Source: Agrobacterium tumefaciens (GTDB taxonomy: Bacteria; Pseudomonadota; Alphaproteobacteria; Rhizobiales; Rhizobiaceae). Taken from it: a DNA stretch of 64,000 nucleotides. The translations under genes and the position numbers were made by a program. Below are positions 19,098-28,294 of this stretch, in pieces; position 1 is the stretch's first letter; each line of letters starts with the position of its first letter. The stretch covers positions 1,922,001 through 1,986,000 of the forward strand of contig NZ_CP115841.1 of the NCBI RefSeq assembly GCF_013318015.2, in the 5' to 3' direction. The notes under the pieces are model-generated. The model was not told the origin of the DNA and made no database searches. It worked only from the letters and a program-made list of their open reading frames with translations.

Positions 19098-19111
19098 CAT
19101 GTGTTGCAGGC

Positions 19112-20176
19112 TTATTTCAGCTGGTCTGCGGTGTAGTAACCACCGTCGACGAGAACCTGCTTGTAGTTGTCCTTGGTCACGGCAACCGGCTTGAGCAGGT
19201 AGGACGGAACAACCTTGACGCCATTTTCATAGGTCTTGGTGTCGTTCACCTCAGGCTCCTTGCCCTGCAGAACGGCGTTGACCATGCCAACAGTAACCTT
19301 CGCGAGTTCGCGAGTGTCCTTGAAGATGGTCGAATACTGTTCGCCAGCAATGATCGACTTGACCGACGGAACTTCAGCGTCCTGACCGGAAACGACCGGC
19401 AGCGGCTGGTCCTTCGTGCCATAACCAACGCCCTTCAGCGAGGAGATGATGCCGATGGACAGACCGTCATAGGGCGACAGAACAGCGTCAACCTTTGCGT
19501 CCGTGTAATAAGCCGACAGGAGGTTATCCATGCGAGCCTGGGCCGTTGCCGGATCCCAACGCAGCGTACCGACCTTGTCCATGCCCATCTGGCCCGACTT
19601 TACGACCAGCTTGCCGCTGTCGATGTAAGGCTTCAGAACCGACATCGCGCCATCGTAGAAGAAGAAGGCGTTATTGTCGTCAGGAGAACCGCCGAACAGC
19701 TCGATGTTGAACGGACCCTTGCCGTCCTTCAGGCCAAGCTTGTCGACGATCGAAGTTGCCTGCAGAACGCCAACCTGGAAGTTGTCGAAAGTGGCGTAGT
19801 AGCTGACGTCGCCGCTGTTGCGGATGAGACGGTCATAAGCGATGACCTTGATGCCCTGCTGACCAGCCTGCTTCAGAACGTCCGACAGGGTCGTGCCGTC
19901 GATCGAAGCAATCACGAGGACCTTAACGCCCTTGGTGACCATGTTTTCGATCTGGGAAAGCTGATTCGGAATATCGTCGTCGGCGTATTGCAGATCGGTC
20001 GTGTAACCGGCTTCCTGCAACTGCTTGACGATATTGTTGCCGTCATCGATCCAGCGCGCGGAAGACTTTGTCGGCATGGCGATACCGACAGAACCCTTGT
20101 CCTGCGCGAAAGCCGGCGCTGCAAAGGAAGCAGCACCGATGGCACAAGCCGCCATCAGCGAAATAATGGACTTCAT
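19112..20176 (-). CDS. chvE: ChvE, periplasmic multiple-sugar-binding protein
   Basis: A 354-residue periplasmic binding protein. The signal peptide runs from [15 protein letters not shown] to about residue 24 (AFAQ), followed by the mature start [17 protein letters not shown] typical of ChvE/XylF-type proteins. Established knowledge: ChvE binds aldoses and sugar acids, feeds the GguAB transporter, and with sugar bound enhances VirA signalling for vir induction. The start is ATG 20176 with GGGAGAG upstream. An open frame extends further to 20317 but has no ribosome-binding site. Divergent gbpR and downstream gguA, gguB and gguC reproduce the known locus, which supports the assignment. Confidence 0.96.
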   Translation of the reverse strand: MKSIISLMAACAIGAASFAAPAFAQDKGSVGIAMPTKSSARWIDDGNNIVKQLQEAGYTTDLQYADDDIPNQLSQIENMVTKGVKVLVIASIDGTTLSDVLKQAGQQGIKVIAYDRLIRNSGDVSYYATFDNFQVGVLQATSIVDKLGLKDGKGPFNIELFGGSPDDNNAFFFYDGAMSVLKPYIDSGKLVVKSGQMGMDKVGTLRWDPATAQARMDNLLSAYYTDAKVDAVLSPYDGLSIGIISSLKGVGYGTKDQPLPVVSGQDAEVPSVKSIIAGEQYSTIFKDTRELAKVTVGMVNAVLQGKEPEVNDTKTYENGVKVVPSYLLKPVAVTKDNYKQVLVDGGYYTADQLK

Positions 20177-20371
20177 TAACTCTCTCCCTTGAACCCTCTT
20201 TGGTACCCGCTTGTTGCGTTGCACCATAAAATTCATGCCATCAGAGGAAGAAGCCGCATTGCGCCCGTTCCGATCTCGCAACTGCGAAATGGAACAGATG
20301 CCGCTCCTCCCCGGCATTCCGCAAATTGTTCTGAATCCATATAACTGTCAAATAGAATAAATCAGTTTACG

Positions 20372-20389
20372 TATATCAATTATGATATA
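20372..20389. promoter_or_regulatory. Perfect palindrome in the chvE-gbpR gap
   Basis: TATATCA at 20372-20378 and TGATATA at 20383-20389 form a perfect inverted repeat around ATTA. It lies 41 bases before the gbpR ATG and about 200 bases before chvE, in the AT-rich intergenic region. GbpR is a LysR-type activator of chvE, so this is a candidate operator. The spacing is not the strict T-N11-A form, so the link is inferred. Confidence 0.5.
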
Positions 20390-20430
20390 TTAAATCGATA
20401 CAATAACCATTGAGGGGTATAAACCGGCGA

Positions 20431-21435
20431 ATGAGCAACCAAAAAGTGTATGAGCAGACGCAAACAGCGGATGCGCTCTTCGTCTTCGAAGACAACCCTT
20501 TGCTGCGCGCCGGCTTGAAGATGAGCCACCTGCGCATGCTGGTCATGATCGAGGAGCACGGGCAGGTCAGCGCTGCCGCCGCCGCCATGAACATGACGCA
20601 GCCGGCGGCATCGCGCATGCTCTCGGAAATGGAAGCAATCGTCAAAAGCCCGCTCTGTCAGAGAGCGTCGCGTGGTGTGGTGCTGACCAAGTTCGGCGAG
20701 GCGCTGGCGCGGCGCGCCCGCACCATATTGCTGGAGCTGCGTGAGGCGAGCCGCGAACTCAACCAGATGAAATCCGGCAGCGGCGGATCGGTTTATATCG
20801 GCGCCGTCACCGCACCGGCCATCAGCCTGGTCGTGCCCGCCATAAGACGGGCGATGGACACCTATCCCGGTATCGAGATCAACGTGCAGGTGGAAAGTAG
20901 CAACGTGCTGGCGCGGGAACTTCTGGCCGCACGTCACGATTTCATCATCGGCCGCATCCCCGATGATTTCGACCCCGGCCTGTTCTCCATCCATGAAATT
21001 GGCATCGAGCGCGCCTGCCTGGTGGTTCGCGAGGGCCACCCCCTGCTCCACGGCGAGCCCGTGACATTGCAGGATCTGTCCGGTTACGACTGGGTCTTCC
21101 AGCCGCCCGGCGCGCTTTTGCGCAGAACGATGGAAGACGTGTTCCTCACTCACGGCGTCGCCATGCCGCGCAACGTCATCAACACGCCATCCGTGGTGCT
21201 GACGCTTGCCCTTATCTGCAACACGGATGCAATTGCGCCAATCGCGCAGGACATGGCCGAGTTCGTGGCCGGTCAGCAGGCCGATGTCGGCCGCACCCGC
21301 ATCCTGCCGACGGATTTCGAGCTTGTCGTCAAGCCCTACAGCATCATCACCACCAAAGGCCGCGTTTTGCCGCCCAGCGCCCGGCTTCTCTACGATCTGG
21401 TTCTGGATGAAAGCCGCAAACTGACGGGCTTTTGA
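20431..21435 (+). CDS. gbpR: GbpR, LysR-type regulator of the chvE operon
   Basis: A 334-residue LysR-family regulator. The helix-turn-helix is HLRMLVMIEEHGQVSAAAAA followed by MTQPAASRMLSEME, near residues 33-75. The remainder is the two-lobed inducer-binding domain (from about residue 110, VYIGAVTAPAISLVVPAI). It is transcribed divergently from chvE, as in the known Agrobacterium arrangement where GbpR responds to sugars and controls chvE. The ATG at 20431 is chosen. GAGGGG at 20412-20417 is a little far upstream (13 bases), and a TTG at 20410 would add seven residues. Confidence 0.93.
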   Translation: MSNQKVYEQTQTADALFVFEDNPLLRAGLKMSHLRMLVMIEEHGQVSAAAAAMNMTQPAASRMLSEMEAIVKSPLCQRASRGVVLTKFGEALARRARTILLELREASRELNQMKSGSGGSVYIGAVTAPAISLVVPAIRRAMDTYPGIEINVQVESSNVLARELLAARHDFIIGRIPDDFDPGLFSIHEIGIERACLVVREGHPLLHGEPVTLQDLSGYDWVFQPPGALLRRTMEDVFLTHGVAMPRNVINTPSVVLTLALICNTDAIAPIAQDMAEFVAGQQADVGRTRILPTDFELVVKPYSIITTKGRVLPPSARLLYDLVLDESRKLTGF

Positions 21436-21509
21436 GGAAGGCAAGCCAGACGCCAACTTCGTTGTATATAGAGGCCGGATTTATCGGGACTTGCCCAGGG
21501 AATAGCCGC

Positions 21510-21986
21510 ATGCTTTTCGGACAATCCGTCTTCGAGTCGGTCGTTGAAAGACTGAGACAGGAAAAAGAAGACGAGAGCGCGGAGCCGACGCCGCCCACCG
21601 GTCATCGTATTGTTGGTTTTAGCTCTGGCTTCGTCGTGGATACCTATCCGGATGCACCGCAACCGGGAAACGCCAGTCTCGACGCCTATCTGGCCTTTCT
21701 GCCGGAGCCCGTTGCGCTTGCCGAGCCCCAGCCGGAACCCCAACCCGAACCTATGCCGGCCCATCTCGAAAAGACCTCGCTCGCGGATGTTTCAGCAGAA
21801 CTGGCCATCCATGAAACCGACACCGCCGTAACGCTTGCGGAAAAGCGCCGCGCCTTCGCAAGGCTCAATCATCCCGACGGAGTGAGACCGGAATTCCGGC
21901 ACAATGCGACGCTGCGCATGACAGCGGCAAATCTCCTGATTGACCAGGCGATCCGGATGCTGCGAACTCGTGAACATTTCCAATAG
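21510..21986 (+). CDS. J-domain-like protein with HPD motif
   Basis: A 158-residue protein of unknown function. The N-terminal part (MLFGQSVFESVVERLRQEKE) is acidic and helical; the middle contains a short Pro/Glu repeat (EPQPEPQPEP near residue 75). The C-terminal 50 residues contain EKRRAFARLNHPDGVRPEF, with the HPD tripeptide of J-domains between two helices, then TAANLLIDQAIRML as helix III. This suggests a short J-like co-chaperone that could contact DnaK, though a complete J-domain helix I is not obvious. The ATG has AGGGAA eight bases upstream. It starts 74 bases after gbpR. Confidence 0.6.
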   Translation: MLFGQSVFESVVERLRQEKEDESAEPTPPTGHRIVGFSSGFVVDTYPDAPQPGNASLDAYLAFLPEPVALAEPQPEPQPEPMPAHLEKTSLADVSAELAIHETDTAVTLAEKRRAFARLNHPDGVRPEFRHNATLRMTAANLLIDQAIRMLRTREHFQ

Positions 21987-22021
21987 AGGCAGGTAGCGGT
22001 TTTACACCCGGAAAGCTCGCC

Positions 22022-22300
22022 TCAGCCGGCGTCGTTTCTATCCGTGGGTGCACTTTCCACTGGTTCGTCTGAATCGTCCCTGGCCGCGTCAGCCTTGCCT
22101 GCAGCGTTCTCCTCGCTGGCGGGCTTGAACTTCAGCAACAACTCATAGGCCGCATAGACCGCAACGCCGCCGACAACCGTTCCCCAGAAAAATTCGCGAT
22201 TGACGAATTCGATGACGGACCAGGCGGCGCAAAAGCCGACGATGAGCAATCTGACCCACAAGCGGCGATAAAGCGGATGGCTCGTATCGATAATCAGCAT
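22022..22300 (-). CDS. Small inner-membrane protein, unknown function
   Basis: A 92-residue protein with a basic N-terminus (MLIIDTSHPLYRRLWVRLL), two hydrophobic segments (about residues 18-33 and 38-55) and a charged cytoplasmic tail rich in Ala, Asp and Glu. I do not recognise a named family, although similar short proteins occur in related bacteria. GGGA lies five bases before ATG 22300. It converges with the J-domain-like gene. A longer frame to 22414 has no support. Confidence 0.65.
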   Translation of the reverse strand: MLIIDTSHPLYRRLWVRLLIVGFCAAWSVIEFVNREFFWGTVVGGVAVYAAYELLLKFKPASEENAAGKADAARDDSDEPVESAPTDRNDAG

Positions 22301-22494
22301 GGCGTTCCCGTTTCGGGCCTCTCCAGAACATTGCGCAGTTGCGGCATGACGCGCGCGAAAGGCGTTGGCACGTCCAAGGCGTCTTGGCCGTTTCGCATGA
22401 AAATTGCAACGCAAATCGACCCGCTACCAATCAGACCCTCGTGAAAGGGAGAGGCGGGGGGATTACCGACCGGCTTGACCGATACCGCTACCGC

Positions 22495-23001
22495 TCAGTC
22501 CCGCAGGCGTCCAAGCAGGGCCAGCAGCTGGTCACGGGCTTTTTTGCCGCCGATCCGGTCGATCAGCTTTTCCTCGCGGTCACGCCATGCATCGGAAAGG
22601 CGCTCAAGAAGGCTGCTGCCCTCATCCGTCATGTCGAGGAAATGAACGCGCCTGTCCTCTTCCGACCTGCGGCGGACAAGCAATCCCTTGCTTTCCATGC
22701 TATCGACGATCGCGACGAAATTGGCACGCTGTATGCCAAGCGCCTCGGCCACATCGCTCTGCTTGAGGCCCGGATTGCCGCCGACGATGACGAGAACGGA
22801 AAAATCGGCCGGCCGCAATCCCATCTCCGCCAGCACGTCGGAAAAGCCGTTTGCCACGGCAAGTTGCGAGTGCCTCAAATGATAACCGATCGCGGTCGTC
22901 AACAATCCATAGTCGATAGCGTTTAAATGTTCCGCCTGCGTGCCGCCGCTTTCGGCCTTTTCCGCCCGTGGCCCGTTGCTATGTGCCAATTGCAAAGCCA
23001 T
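22495..23001 (-). CDS. MarR family transcriptional regulator
   Basis: A 168-residue winged-helix regulator. The DNA-binding segment is LRPADFSVLVIVGGNPGLKQSDVAEALGIQRANFVAIVDSMESKGLL near residues 62-110, followed by the wing RRRSEEDRRVHFLDMTDEG. MarR proteins repress efflux, phenolic-degradation or stress genes and respond to small aromatic ligands or oxidants. No obvious target gene lies beside it. Its own upstream region is a 520-base AT-rich gap where autoregulation would occur. The ATG has a GGGGGA ribosome-binding site. Confidence 0.9.
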   Translation of the reverse strand: MALQLAHSNGPRAEKAESGGTQAEHLNAIDYGLLTTAIGYHLRHSQLAVANGFSDVLAEMGLRPADFSVLVIVGGNPGLKQSDVAEALGIQRANFVAIVDSMESKGLLVRRRSEEDRRVHFLDMTDEGSSLLERLSDAWRDREEKLIDRIGGKKARDQLLALLGRLRD

Positions 23002-23523
23002 CCGATCCCCCGCCTGATTCGTTCCTTAACCCTGCCGGAATGATAACCGACAACAGGACTAAACTGTATCCCAAATAAATGTAGATGATACTAATATTGT
23101 ATAATAATTTGACAGTTAATACCCATTGCGACAACCCCTGTCTCGTAATCACCATCGGGCGCAAAAGAAAAGTATGATTATTTACCCACCGATTTTTAGG
23201 GTCAGAAACCGCCTCCCCCGCCTAGTTTGAAAGGCAATACGACAATCAACCCGCCTGTGTACAAAAGTGCCAGGACAGCCGCTGGATGCAGACGTAAAAT
23301 ACTACTTAAAAGGGAAACGTCTTATCAGGAAGAAACGCAATACCGCTAACAACACACCGCCCTGCTATCGCAAACATGCAGACAGCAGCCCTCGCAGCAA
23401 CCCACGCTCTCCCCCACACCGGAAAACAGGCCCCATTTCGTAAATCTTTGATTTTTAGACATTGATGCGGAAAGAAAGCTGGGGTATGAACCAACCGCTG
23501 CACGCGATTCAAGCGTGACCGCT
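23002..23523. other. AT-rich gene-free stretch between marR-like gene and tRNA-Arg
   Basis: About 520 bases without a credible ORF. The half next to the MarR gene is notably AT-rich (TATCCCAAATAAATG and TTGTATAATAATTTGACAG) and probably contains its promoter; the half next to the tRNA should hold the tRNA promoter. I see no insertion-sequence ends or direct repeat of the tRNA 3' end. Confidence 0.4.
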
Positions 23524-23600
23524 GCACCCGTAGCTCAGCTGGATAGAGTGTTGGATTCCGATTCCAAAGGTCACAGGTTCGAATCCTGTCGGGTGCGCCA
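23524..23600 (+). tRNA. tRNA-Arg (CCG anticodon)
   Basis: A complete 77-base cloverleaf: acceptor GCACCCG/CGGGTGC, D-stem GCTC/GAGT, anticodon stem TTGGA/TCCAA with loop TTCCGAT (anticodon CCG at 23558-23560), T-arm ACAGG-TTCGAAT-CCTGT, discriminator G and encoded CCA. It reads CGG codons. No integrase or duplicated 3' end is seen beside it, so there is no sign that it is an occupied integration site here. Confidence 0.97.
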
Positions 23601-23887
23601 TTTTATTGCAGAGTACGGAATAAAGAACGACCTCGAAAACACTGAGGCGAATATAACGGACGCTCAGCGTTAGAAAATGTTGAGTTCGTAAGCATGTAAT
23701 TGGGAAGCTCGGCCCATCGTAACGACTTAAACCTGTTACGCGTAAAACTCTCCCGTTCGCGTCGAAATTCACCCAATGCTTCCAATAGTACTGTAGAACT
23801 TTGGCGGCCCCAAAAACGGGGCGTAACACCATGTTGAATCTCTTATATAACTAGAACATTTAAAGAACAAACGAGAGTGCACGAGAT

Positions 23888-24127
23888 ATGTCAGACGCTG
23901 AAAAGATTATTGTAGTGCAGTTCAAAAAGGGACGCGGGGGCATTGTGCCGGGCGAAATGCGGCAGGCTTCCAATGCGGCGTCCGCCGAAAAGATAGCGAG
24001 CGCCATGGCATCGCGCCACATCGGCGTTGCGGCTTATGCTGTTACCGTCGACGAGGAAAGCGGCAGCATGACAAACCCGCGCCTGCTGGTCTCACATGGG
24101 CAGATTTCCGATTTGATGCCAGACTGA
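23888..24127 (+). CDS. Small hypothetical protein, 79 residues
   Basis: MSDAEKIIVVQFKKGRGG starts a small, mixed alpha/beta protein without signal peptide or membrane segment. Codon use and GC are like the neighbours, the frame is closed by a strong terminator 34 bases later, and the upstream region is AT-rich, all of which supports a real gene. I do not recognise the family and assign no function. Confidence 0.65.
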   Translation: MSDAEKIIVVQFKKGRGGIVPGEMRQASNAASAEKIASAMASRHIGVAAYAVTVDEESGSMTNPRLLVSHGQISDLMPD

Positions 24128-24160
24128 TTTACCGACGCGGCGGCACGCGCCTCCTTCAGC

Positions 24161-24200
24161 CATGCCGCGCAAGCAATCGGACCCTGCGCGGCATGTTTTT
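24161..24200 (+). terminator. Rho-independent terminator after the 79-residue gene
   Basis: CATGCCGCGCA at 24161-24171 pairs with TGCGCGGCATG at 24185-24195, followed by TTTTT. The perfect 11-bp stem and T-run make this a confident terminator. Confidence 0.88.
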
Positions 24201-24280
24201 AAATCACGGCCCGGATGTCAGGCCCGCAAGCCTTGCGTCATCTCCGGGCGTGGATCGGCATGATGCCAATCGTATGGCGA

Positions 24281-26230
24281 TCAAAACTCCTGCCAGTCGT
24301 CCTTTGACGTATCGACAGCAGCGTTACCGGAGAATGCGGATGCAATCTTGCGGCCAAGCGCGCGTACGGGGGATGCCACGTATCTGTCGTTGCCGCCGGC
24401 ATTGCGAACCGGAGCGGGCTGGCTCTTCTGCTGATAGGCGGTATCGGCGAGCTTGAACTGCGCGAGAAGCTGGTTGAGCGAAGCTACCTCCTTGGCCAGA
24501 TTGTGGCTGGCGGCGTTGGTCTCTTCTACCATGGCAGCATTTTTCTGCGTGTCCTGGTCCATCTGGTTGACCGCGGTATTGATCTGCTGGAGGCCGGAGG
24601 ATTGCTCCTGCGCGGATTCCACGATGGAGACGACGTGCCGGTTGATTTCCTGCACTTCCGATACGATCGTCGCCAGTGCCTTGCCGGTGTCGCCCACCAG
24701 CTGAACGCCCTGCTGCACCTGATCGTTCGAGGTGGTGATCAGCGCCTTGATTTCCTTGGCCGCATTGGCGGAGCGTTGCGCCAGTTCGCGCACTTCCTGC
24801 GCGACAACGGCAAAGCCCTTGCCCGCCTCGCCCGCACGCGCAGCTTCCACGCCGGCATTGAGCGCCAGAAGGTTGGTCTGGAAGGCGATTTCGTCGATCA
24901 CGCCGATGATGTTGCTGATCTCGTTGGCGGATTTGGAGATCTGCTCCATGGCGACCACGGCGCGACGTACCACCTCGCCGGATTGTTCGGCACCTGCCTT
25001 GGCGCGGCTGACGATCAGGCCGGCCTCCTGCGCGCGCTTGGTGGAATCCTTCACAGTCGTGGTGATCTCTTCCAGAGCGGCAGCGGTTTCTTCCACGGCT
25101 GCGGCCTGCTGTTCGGTACGCTTGGCCAGATCGTCGGCGGCCGATTTGATCTCGTTTGCGCCCGCGCCGATGCCACCGGCATTCTGCGCAACGCGGGTCA
25201 ATGCCGATTGCAGCTTTTCGGCGGACATGTTGAAGTCGTTACGAACGCCGTCGAGTGTCGCCGTGAACGGCTGGCCGATGCGGTAGGACACATCGCCATC
25301 CGAAAGCTTCGAAAGACCGGTTGCAAGATTGTCGACGGCAAATTTGACGTCGGCAGCTTCCTTGGCCTTCTGCTGCTCGCGCGCGATGCGTTCCTTTTCC
25401 GAAAGGCTGCGATTGGCTTCTGTTTCCTGTTCAAGGCGGATGCGCTCGATCGCACTCTCGCGGAACACCTGAACGGCAACCGCCATCTGGCCGACTTCGT
25501 CCTTGCGGTCCATGCCATCGATCTCGGCTGCCGTATCGCCGCCTGCCAGCGACACCATACGCTCCCGCAGGCGGGCGATCGGCGTTGTGATGCCACGCGA
25601 GGCCACGAACAGCGCGAGAATGATGCCGGCTGCAAAGCTGATGCCAACCACAACAAGCGAGGTCAGGATCGTGGAATTCGTCTGGTCACTCAGATCGTCG
25701 CTGCCTGTCGCAACACCCTTGGCAAGCTTGTCCAGCAATGCCGTTATGATGGCTGACGTTCGTTGGATGGAGACGTCTGCGTGGGCGAGTTGCACGGCGG
25801 ATTCCGCATTTCTGTTCGCCATTCCAAACTCGACAGCCTTGTCGGTAATTTGCGCGATGGACTGGGATTGCGCGATCAAGGTATCGACAGCAGCGCTCTC
25901 TTCCGGAAACACTGTCTTGACATTGCCCAGCCGCTCCAGAAGCTCGCGTTTGCTGTCAATATAAGCCTGCTTGGCAACGTTGATTTCCGCAGCATTCGCA
26001 TCGTAAGCCATGACCTGATAGGCGCCATATGCCAGGGCGACGAGATTACGGTTTGCCCGCGCAAGCTCCACCAGCGCAGCATTATCGCTGGCGATGAATT
26101 CGGAATAAAGCGTGTCGGCTTCCTTGTAACGCGTTGCCATGAACGCGGTGGCCCCGAGACCGACGATGCAGAGTGGCAAAATGAGTGACAGGATTTTGGT
26201 GCGGATACGGGCATTTTGAAGAAAGGACAC
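24281..26230 (-). CDS. Methyl-accepting chemotaxis protein with CheR-docking tail
   Basis: A 649-residue transmembrane chemoreceptor. TM1 is near residues 15-35 ([17 protein letters not shown]), followed by a roughly 160-residue helical periplasmic ligand domain, and TM2 ([20 protein letters not shown]) near 190. HAMP follows with PIARLRERM, then the long signalling coiled coil with tip [27 protein letters not shown] sequence near 490. The protein ends DWQEF, which fits the xWxxF pentapeptide that tethers CheR/CheB. GTG 26230 is chosen because AGGAGC lies six bases upstream; an ATG at 26293 lacks a ribosome-binding site. The ligand is unknown, and no che genes lie nearby. Confidence 0.92.
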   Translation of the reverse strand: MSFLQNARIRTKILSLILPLCIVGLGATAFMATRYKEADTLYSEFIASDNAALVELARANRNLVALAYGAYQVMAYDANAAEINVAKQAYIDSKRELLERLGNVKTVFPEESAAVDTLIAQSQSIAQITDKAVEFGMANRNAESAVQLAHADVSIQRTSAIITALLDKLAKGVATGSDDLSDQTNSTILTSLVVVGISFAAGIILALFVASRGITTPIARLRERMVSLAGGDTAAEIDGMDRKDEVGQMAVAVQVFRESAIERIRLEQETEANRSLSEKERIAREQQKAKEAADVKFAVDNLATGLSKLSDGDVSYRIGQPFTATLDGVRNDFNMSAEKLQSALTRVAQNAGGIGAGANEIKSAADDLAKRTEQQAAAVEETAAALEEITTTVKDSTKRAQEAGLIVSRAKAGAEQSGEVVRRAVVAMEQISKSANEISNIIGVIDEIAFQTNLLALNAGVEAARAGEAGKGFAVVAQEVRELAQRSANAAKEIKALITTSNDQVQQGVQLVGDTGKALATIVSEVQEINRHVVSIVESAQEQSSGLQQINTAVNQMDQDTQKNAAMVEETNAASHNLAKEVASLNQLLAQFKLADTAYQQKSQPAPVRNAGGNDRYVASPVRALGRKIASAFSGNAAVDTSKDDWQEF

Positions 26231-26586
26231 GGGAAGCTCCTGAAATGGATGCCGCTCCTTTCCCGTGCCGGAGGTGTTCGGCAAAAATGACATTGCACGT
26301 CTAAAGCCTTGATCATCAAGGCCCCATCAGCCGGATCATCGGCCCTTGTCGCAAACTGCATCATGCATCTGGCCCGCAGGGGGATGCCTGCCCTGAAATT
26401 TATGCAAGCACCTGTTCCGGGAATCCGGCGGCTACGCGACAGACGGAAAAGACTGGCCGCAACAGGAAGAAGATCAAGGGACAGTACTTTATAATATTCT
26501 TTTATTTACTTATAAATACAACAATTATACTTTAAAACTTTAAAATTCCTTTATGCCGCATGATCTGCTTCGAATTTGCACGGGAC
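26231..26586. other. Gene-free region upstream of the chemoreceptor gene
   Basis: About 360 bases up to the homocysteine methyltransferase terminator. It contains the receptor's promoter, the GCCTTGA/TCAAGGC palindrome at 26306-26322 and a very AT-rich island at about 26488-26555. No credible ORF is visible. Confidence 0.4.
26306..26322. promoter_or_regulatory. Palindrome upstream of the chemoreceptor gene
   Basis: GCCTTGA and TCAAGGC form perfect seven-base arms around TCA, 76 bases upstream of the chemoreceptor GTG. It could be an operator or a leader hairpin. No regulator is assigned. Confidence 0.35.
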
Positions 26587-26616
26587 AAAAAAACGGCAGG
26601 CCTTTCAGCCTGCCGC
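26587..26616 (-). terminator. Rho-independent terminator of the ABC/homocysteine methyltransferase operon
   Basis: On the minus strand GCGGCAGG pairs with CCTGCCG around a short loop, followed by seven T's (complement of A's at 26587-26593). It lies about 40 bases after the methyltransferase stop and marks the operon end. Confidence 0.92.
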
Positions 26617-26657
26617 ATGCATTCCCGATAGTGGCGTTGGGAGCGCTCGCGGTAGCG

Positions 26658-27572
26658 TCAGGCGGCCGCGCGCCGCAATGCCGTTGCAACCGTGTGGATA
26701 TGGGCAGCGCCAATGCCGCAGCAGCCGCCGATCATGGTTGCGCCGGCATCCGCCCAGGAGCAGGCGAACCGCGAATAGACATCGTCGGTCAGGTCGGTGC
26801 GCGTGCCGTGCAGACCTTCATTGGCGGCGGAATCGCCCTGTTCACCTTCGAAGGCATTGGCATAAACGCCGATCTCAAGCGAAACGCCCTTTTCCGCAAA
26901 GACAGCGGATGCCGTTTCCACGGCGGCTTTCATGATTTCCGGCTTGCTGCAATTGAACAGAAGGGCGGCAGCACCAGATTGCGCCGCCCATTCGGCCGCC
27001 GCCTTTACCGTTTCACCAGAGCGCAGCGCAGGCTCGCCACCGCCTGTCGCAGCCGCATCGTCGTTCAACGTGAAGGAAATCCAGAACGGTTTGCCGGTTG
27101 CGGCCACGGCTTCCCGCACCGCTTCGCCTTCGGCGATCAGGCTCAGCGTCTCACCCAGCCAGACATCGACGAAGGGCGCGAGATTGTCGACCAGCACCTT
27201 CAGATAGTCCTGCACCCTCGTGGCATCGAAATTCTGCGGCTCATAGGAGCCGAAGATCGGCGGCAGCGAACCGGCCACCAGCACGTCGCGGCCGGAGGCA
27301 TCCGCAGCCTCACGTGCCAGCCTGCCGGAAAGGGCGATCAGCGATGCGCCATCCTTCTGGAAACGCTCCTCGCCGATATGGAACGGCACCAGCGCATAGG
27401 AATTGGTGGTGACGACATCGGCACCGGCCTCGATGAATTCCTGATGCACCTGCCGCACGATATCAGGTGAATTGATGAGCGCCAGCGCCGACCATTCCGG
27501 CTGTTTCAGCTCGGCGCCGAGCCGCTGCAATTCGCGGCTCATGCCGCCGTCGAGAATACGGATAGTGCCCAT
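26658..27572 (-). CDS. Homocysteine S-methyltransferase family protein (MmuM-like)
   Basis: A 304-residue zinc-dependent methyltransferase. It opens IRILDGGMSRELQRLG, like MmuM and BHMT-type enzymes. The zinc-binding cysteines are visible: C208 in LLFNCSKPE and C284/C285 in IGGCCGIG. The family transfers a methyl group from S-methylmethionine, betaine or SAM to homocysteine, giving methionine. It is the last gene of a polar amino-acid ABC transporter unit, 21 bases after a permease gene, pointing to S-methylmethionine or a related methyl donor as the imported substrate (inference). ATG 27572 is favoured because AAGGAG lies seven bases upstream; ATG 27578 is too close to it. Confidence 0.88.
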   Translation of the reverse strand: MGTIRILDGGMSRELQRLGAELKQPEWSALALINSPDIVRQVHQEFIEAGADVVTTNSYALVPFHIGEERFQKDGASLIALSGRLAREAADASGRDVLVAGSLPPIFGSYEPQNFDATRVQDYLKVLVDNLAPFVDVWLGETLSLIAEGEAVREAVAATGKPFWISFTLNDDAAATGGGEPALRSGETVKAAAEWAAQSGAAALLFNCSKPEIMKAAVETASAVFAEKGVSLEIGVYANAFEGEQGDSAANEGLHGTRTDLTDDVYSRFACSWADAGATMIGGCCGIGAAHIHTVATALRRAAA

Positions 27573-27592
27573 GTTCATGCTCCTTGAACGGT

Positions 27593-28282
27593 TTACCGCC
27601 GGACCGGCACCTGCTGTTCGATGAGACCGAAACAGCGGGCGATGATGGCGGTGAGAATGAGATAGAAGACGGTGACGACGATCAGCGGCTCATAAACGAG
27701 CAGCGTGTCCTGCCGCACCTTGTAGGCCACGGCATAGAGGTCCATCACCGTCACGGTAAAGGCAAGCGGCGTGGCTTTGAGCTGCATCACCACCTCGCCC
27801 GCAATTGTCGGCAGCGCGATGCGGATGGCGCGCGGCAGCCAGATGCGGCGAATAAGGGTGAAACGGCCCATGCCGAAAGCCCGGCCCGCCTCCAGCTCAC
27901 CCTTTGGCACAGCCAGCAACGCGCCGCGCAGAACCTCGGCCTCATAGGCCGCGTAATTCAGTGTGAAGCTGACGGCGGCGAAAAAGAAGCCCTCGCGCAG
28001 CACCGGCCACATGAAACTCTGACGTAAGCCGGGGATCATCGGCAGAAACGAGCCGACGCCATAATAGAGTAGCCAGAGCTGGATCAGAAGCGGTGTGCCG
28101 CGAAAGAAGGTGCAATAGGCGCGCGCCAGAATTTTTGTCACCCGCCCGCCGCTGACCTGCGCGAAGGCAAGCCCGATAGCGAGAAGAAAACCAATGCTGA
28201 CGGAGATCACGAGCAGCGCCAGCGTTTGCCAGGCACCGGACAGAAGCAGCGGCCAATATTTTGCGATCCATGAAAAATCCAT
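27593..28282 (-). CDS. Polar amino-acid ABC transporter permease (HisM type)
   Basis: A 229-residue inner-membrane permease with about five helices. FRGTPLLIQLWLLYYGVG near residue 75 and the EAA-like loop EVLRGALLAVPKGELEAGRAFGMG near 115-140 are characteristic of the HisM/GlnP family. It pairs with the preceding permease gene (13 bases upstream in transcript order) to form the heterodimeric channel. An AAGGGGAAG ribosome-binding site precedes the ATG. It belongs to the five-gene unit ending in the homocysteine methyltransferase. Confidence 0.92.
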   Translation of the reverse strand: MDFSWIAKYWPLLLSGAWQTLALLVISVSIGFLLAIGLAFAQVSGGRVTKILARAYCTFFRGTPLLIQLWLLYYGVGSFLPMIPGLRQSFMWPVLREGFFFAAVSFTLNYAAYEAEVLRGALLAVPKGELEAGRAFGMGRFTLIRRIWLPRAIRIALPTIAGEVVMQLKATPLAFTVTVMDLYAVAYKVRQDTLLVYEPLIVVTVFYLILTAIIARCFGLIEQQVPVRR

Positions 28283-28294
28283 GCCGCTTCCCCT

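Noticed and set aside
18338..20179. 613-codon plus-strand frame opposite gguA and chvE
   Set aside because: It spans two real genes and their intergenic hairpin in antisense; no family resemblance.
20177..20317. N-terminal extension of ChvE
   Set aside because: It would bury the signal peptide behind 47 residues; ATG 20176 has a good ribosome-binding site.
23509..23832. Minus-strand frame whose C-terminus contains [13 protein letters not shown]
   Set aside because: It is the well-known spurious translation of a tRNA gene on the opposite strand; it covers the tRNA-Arg exactly.
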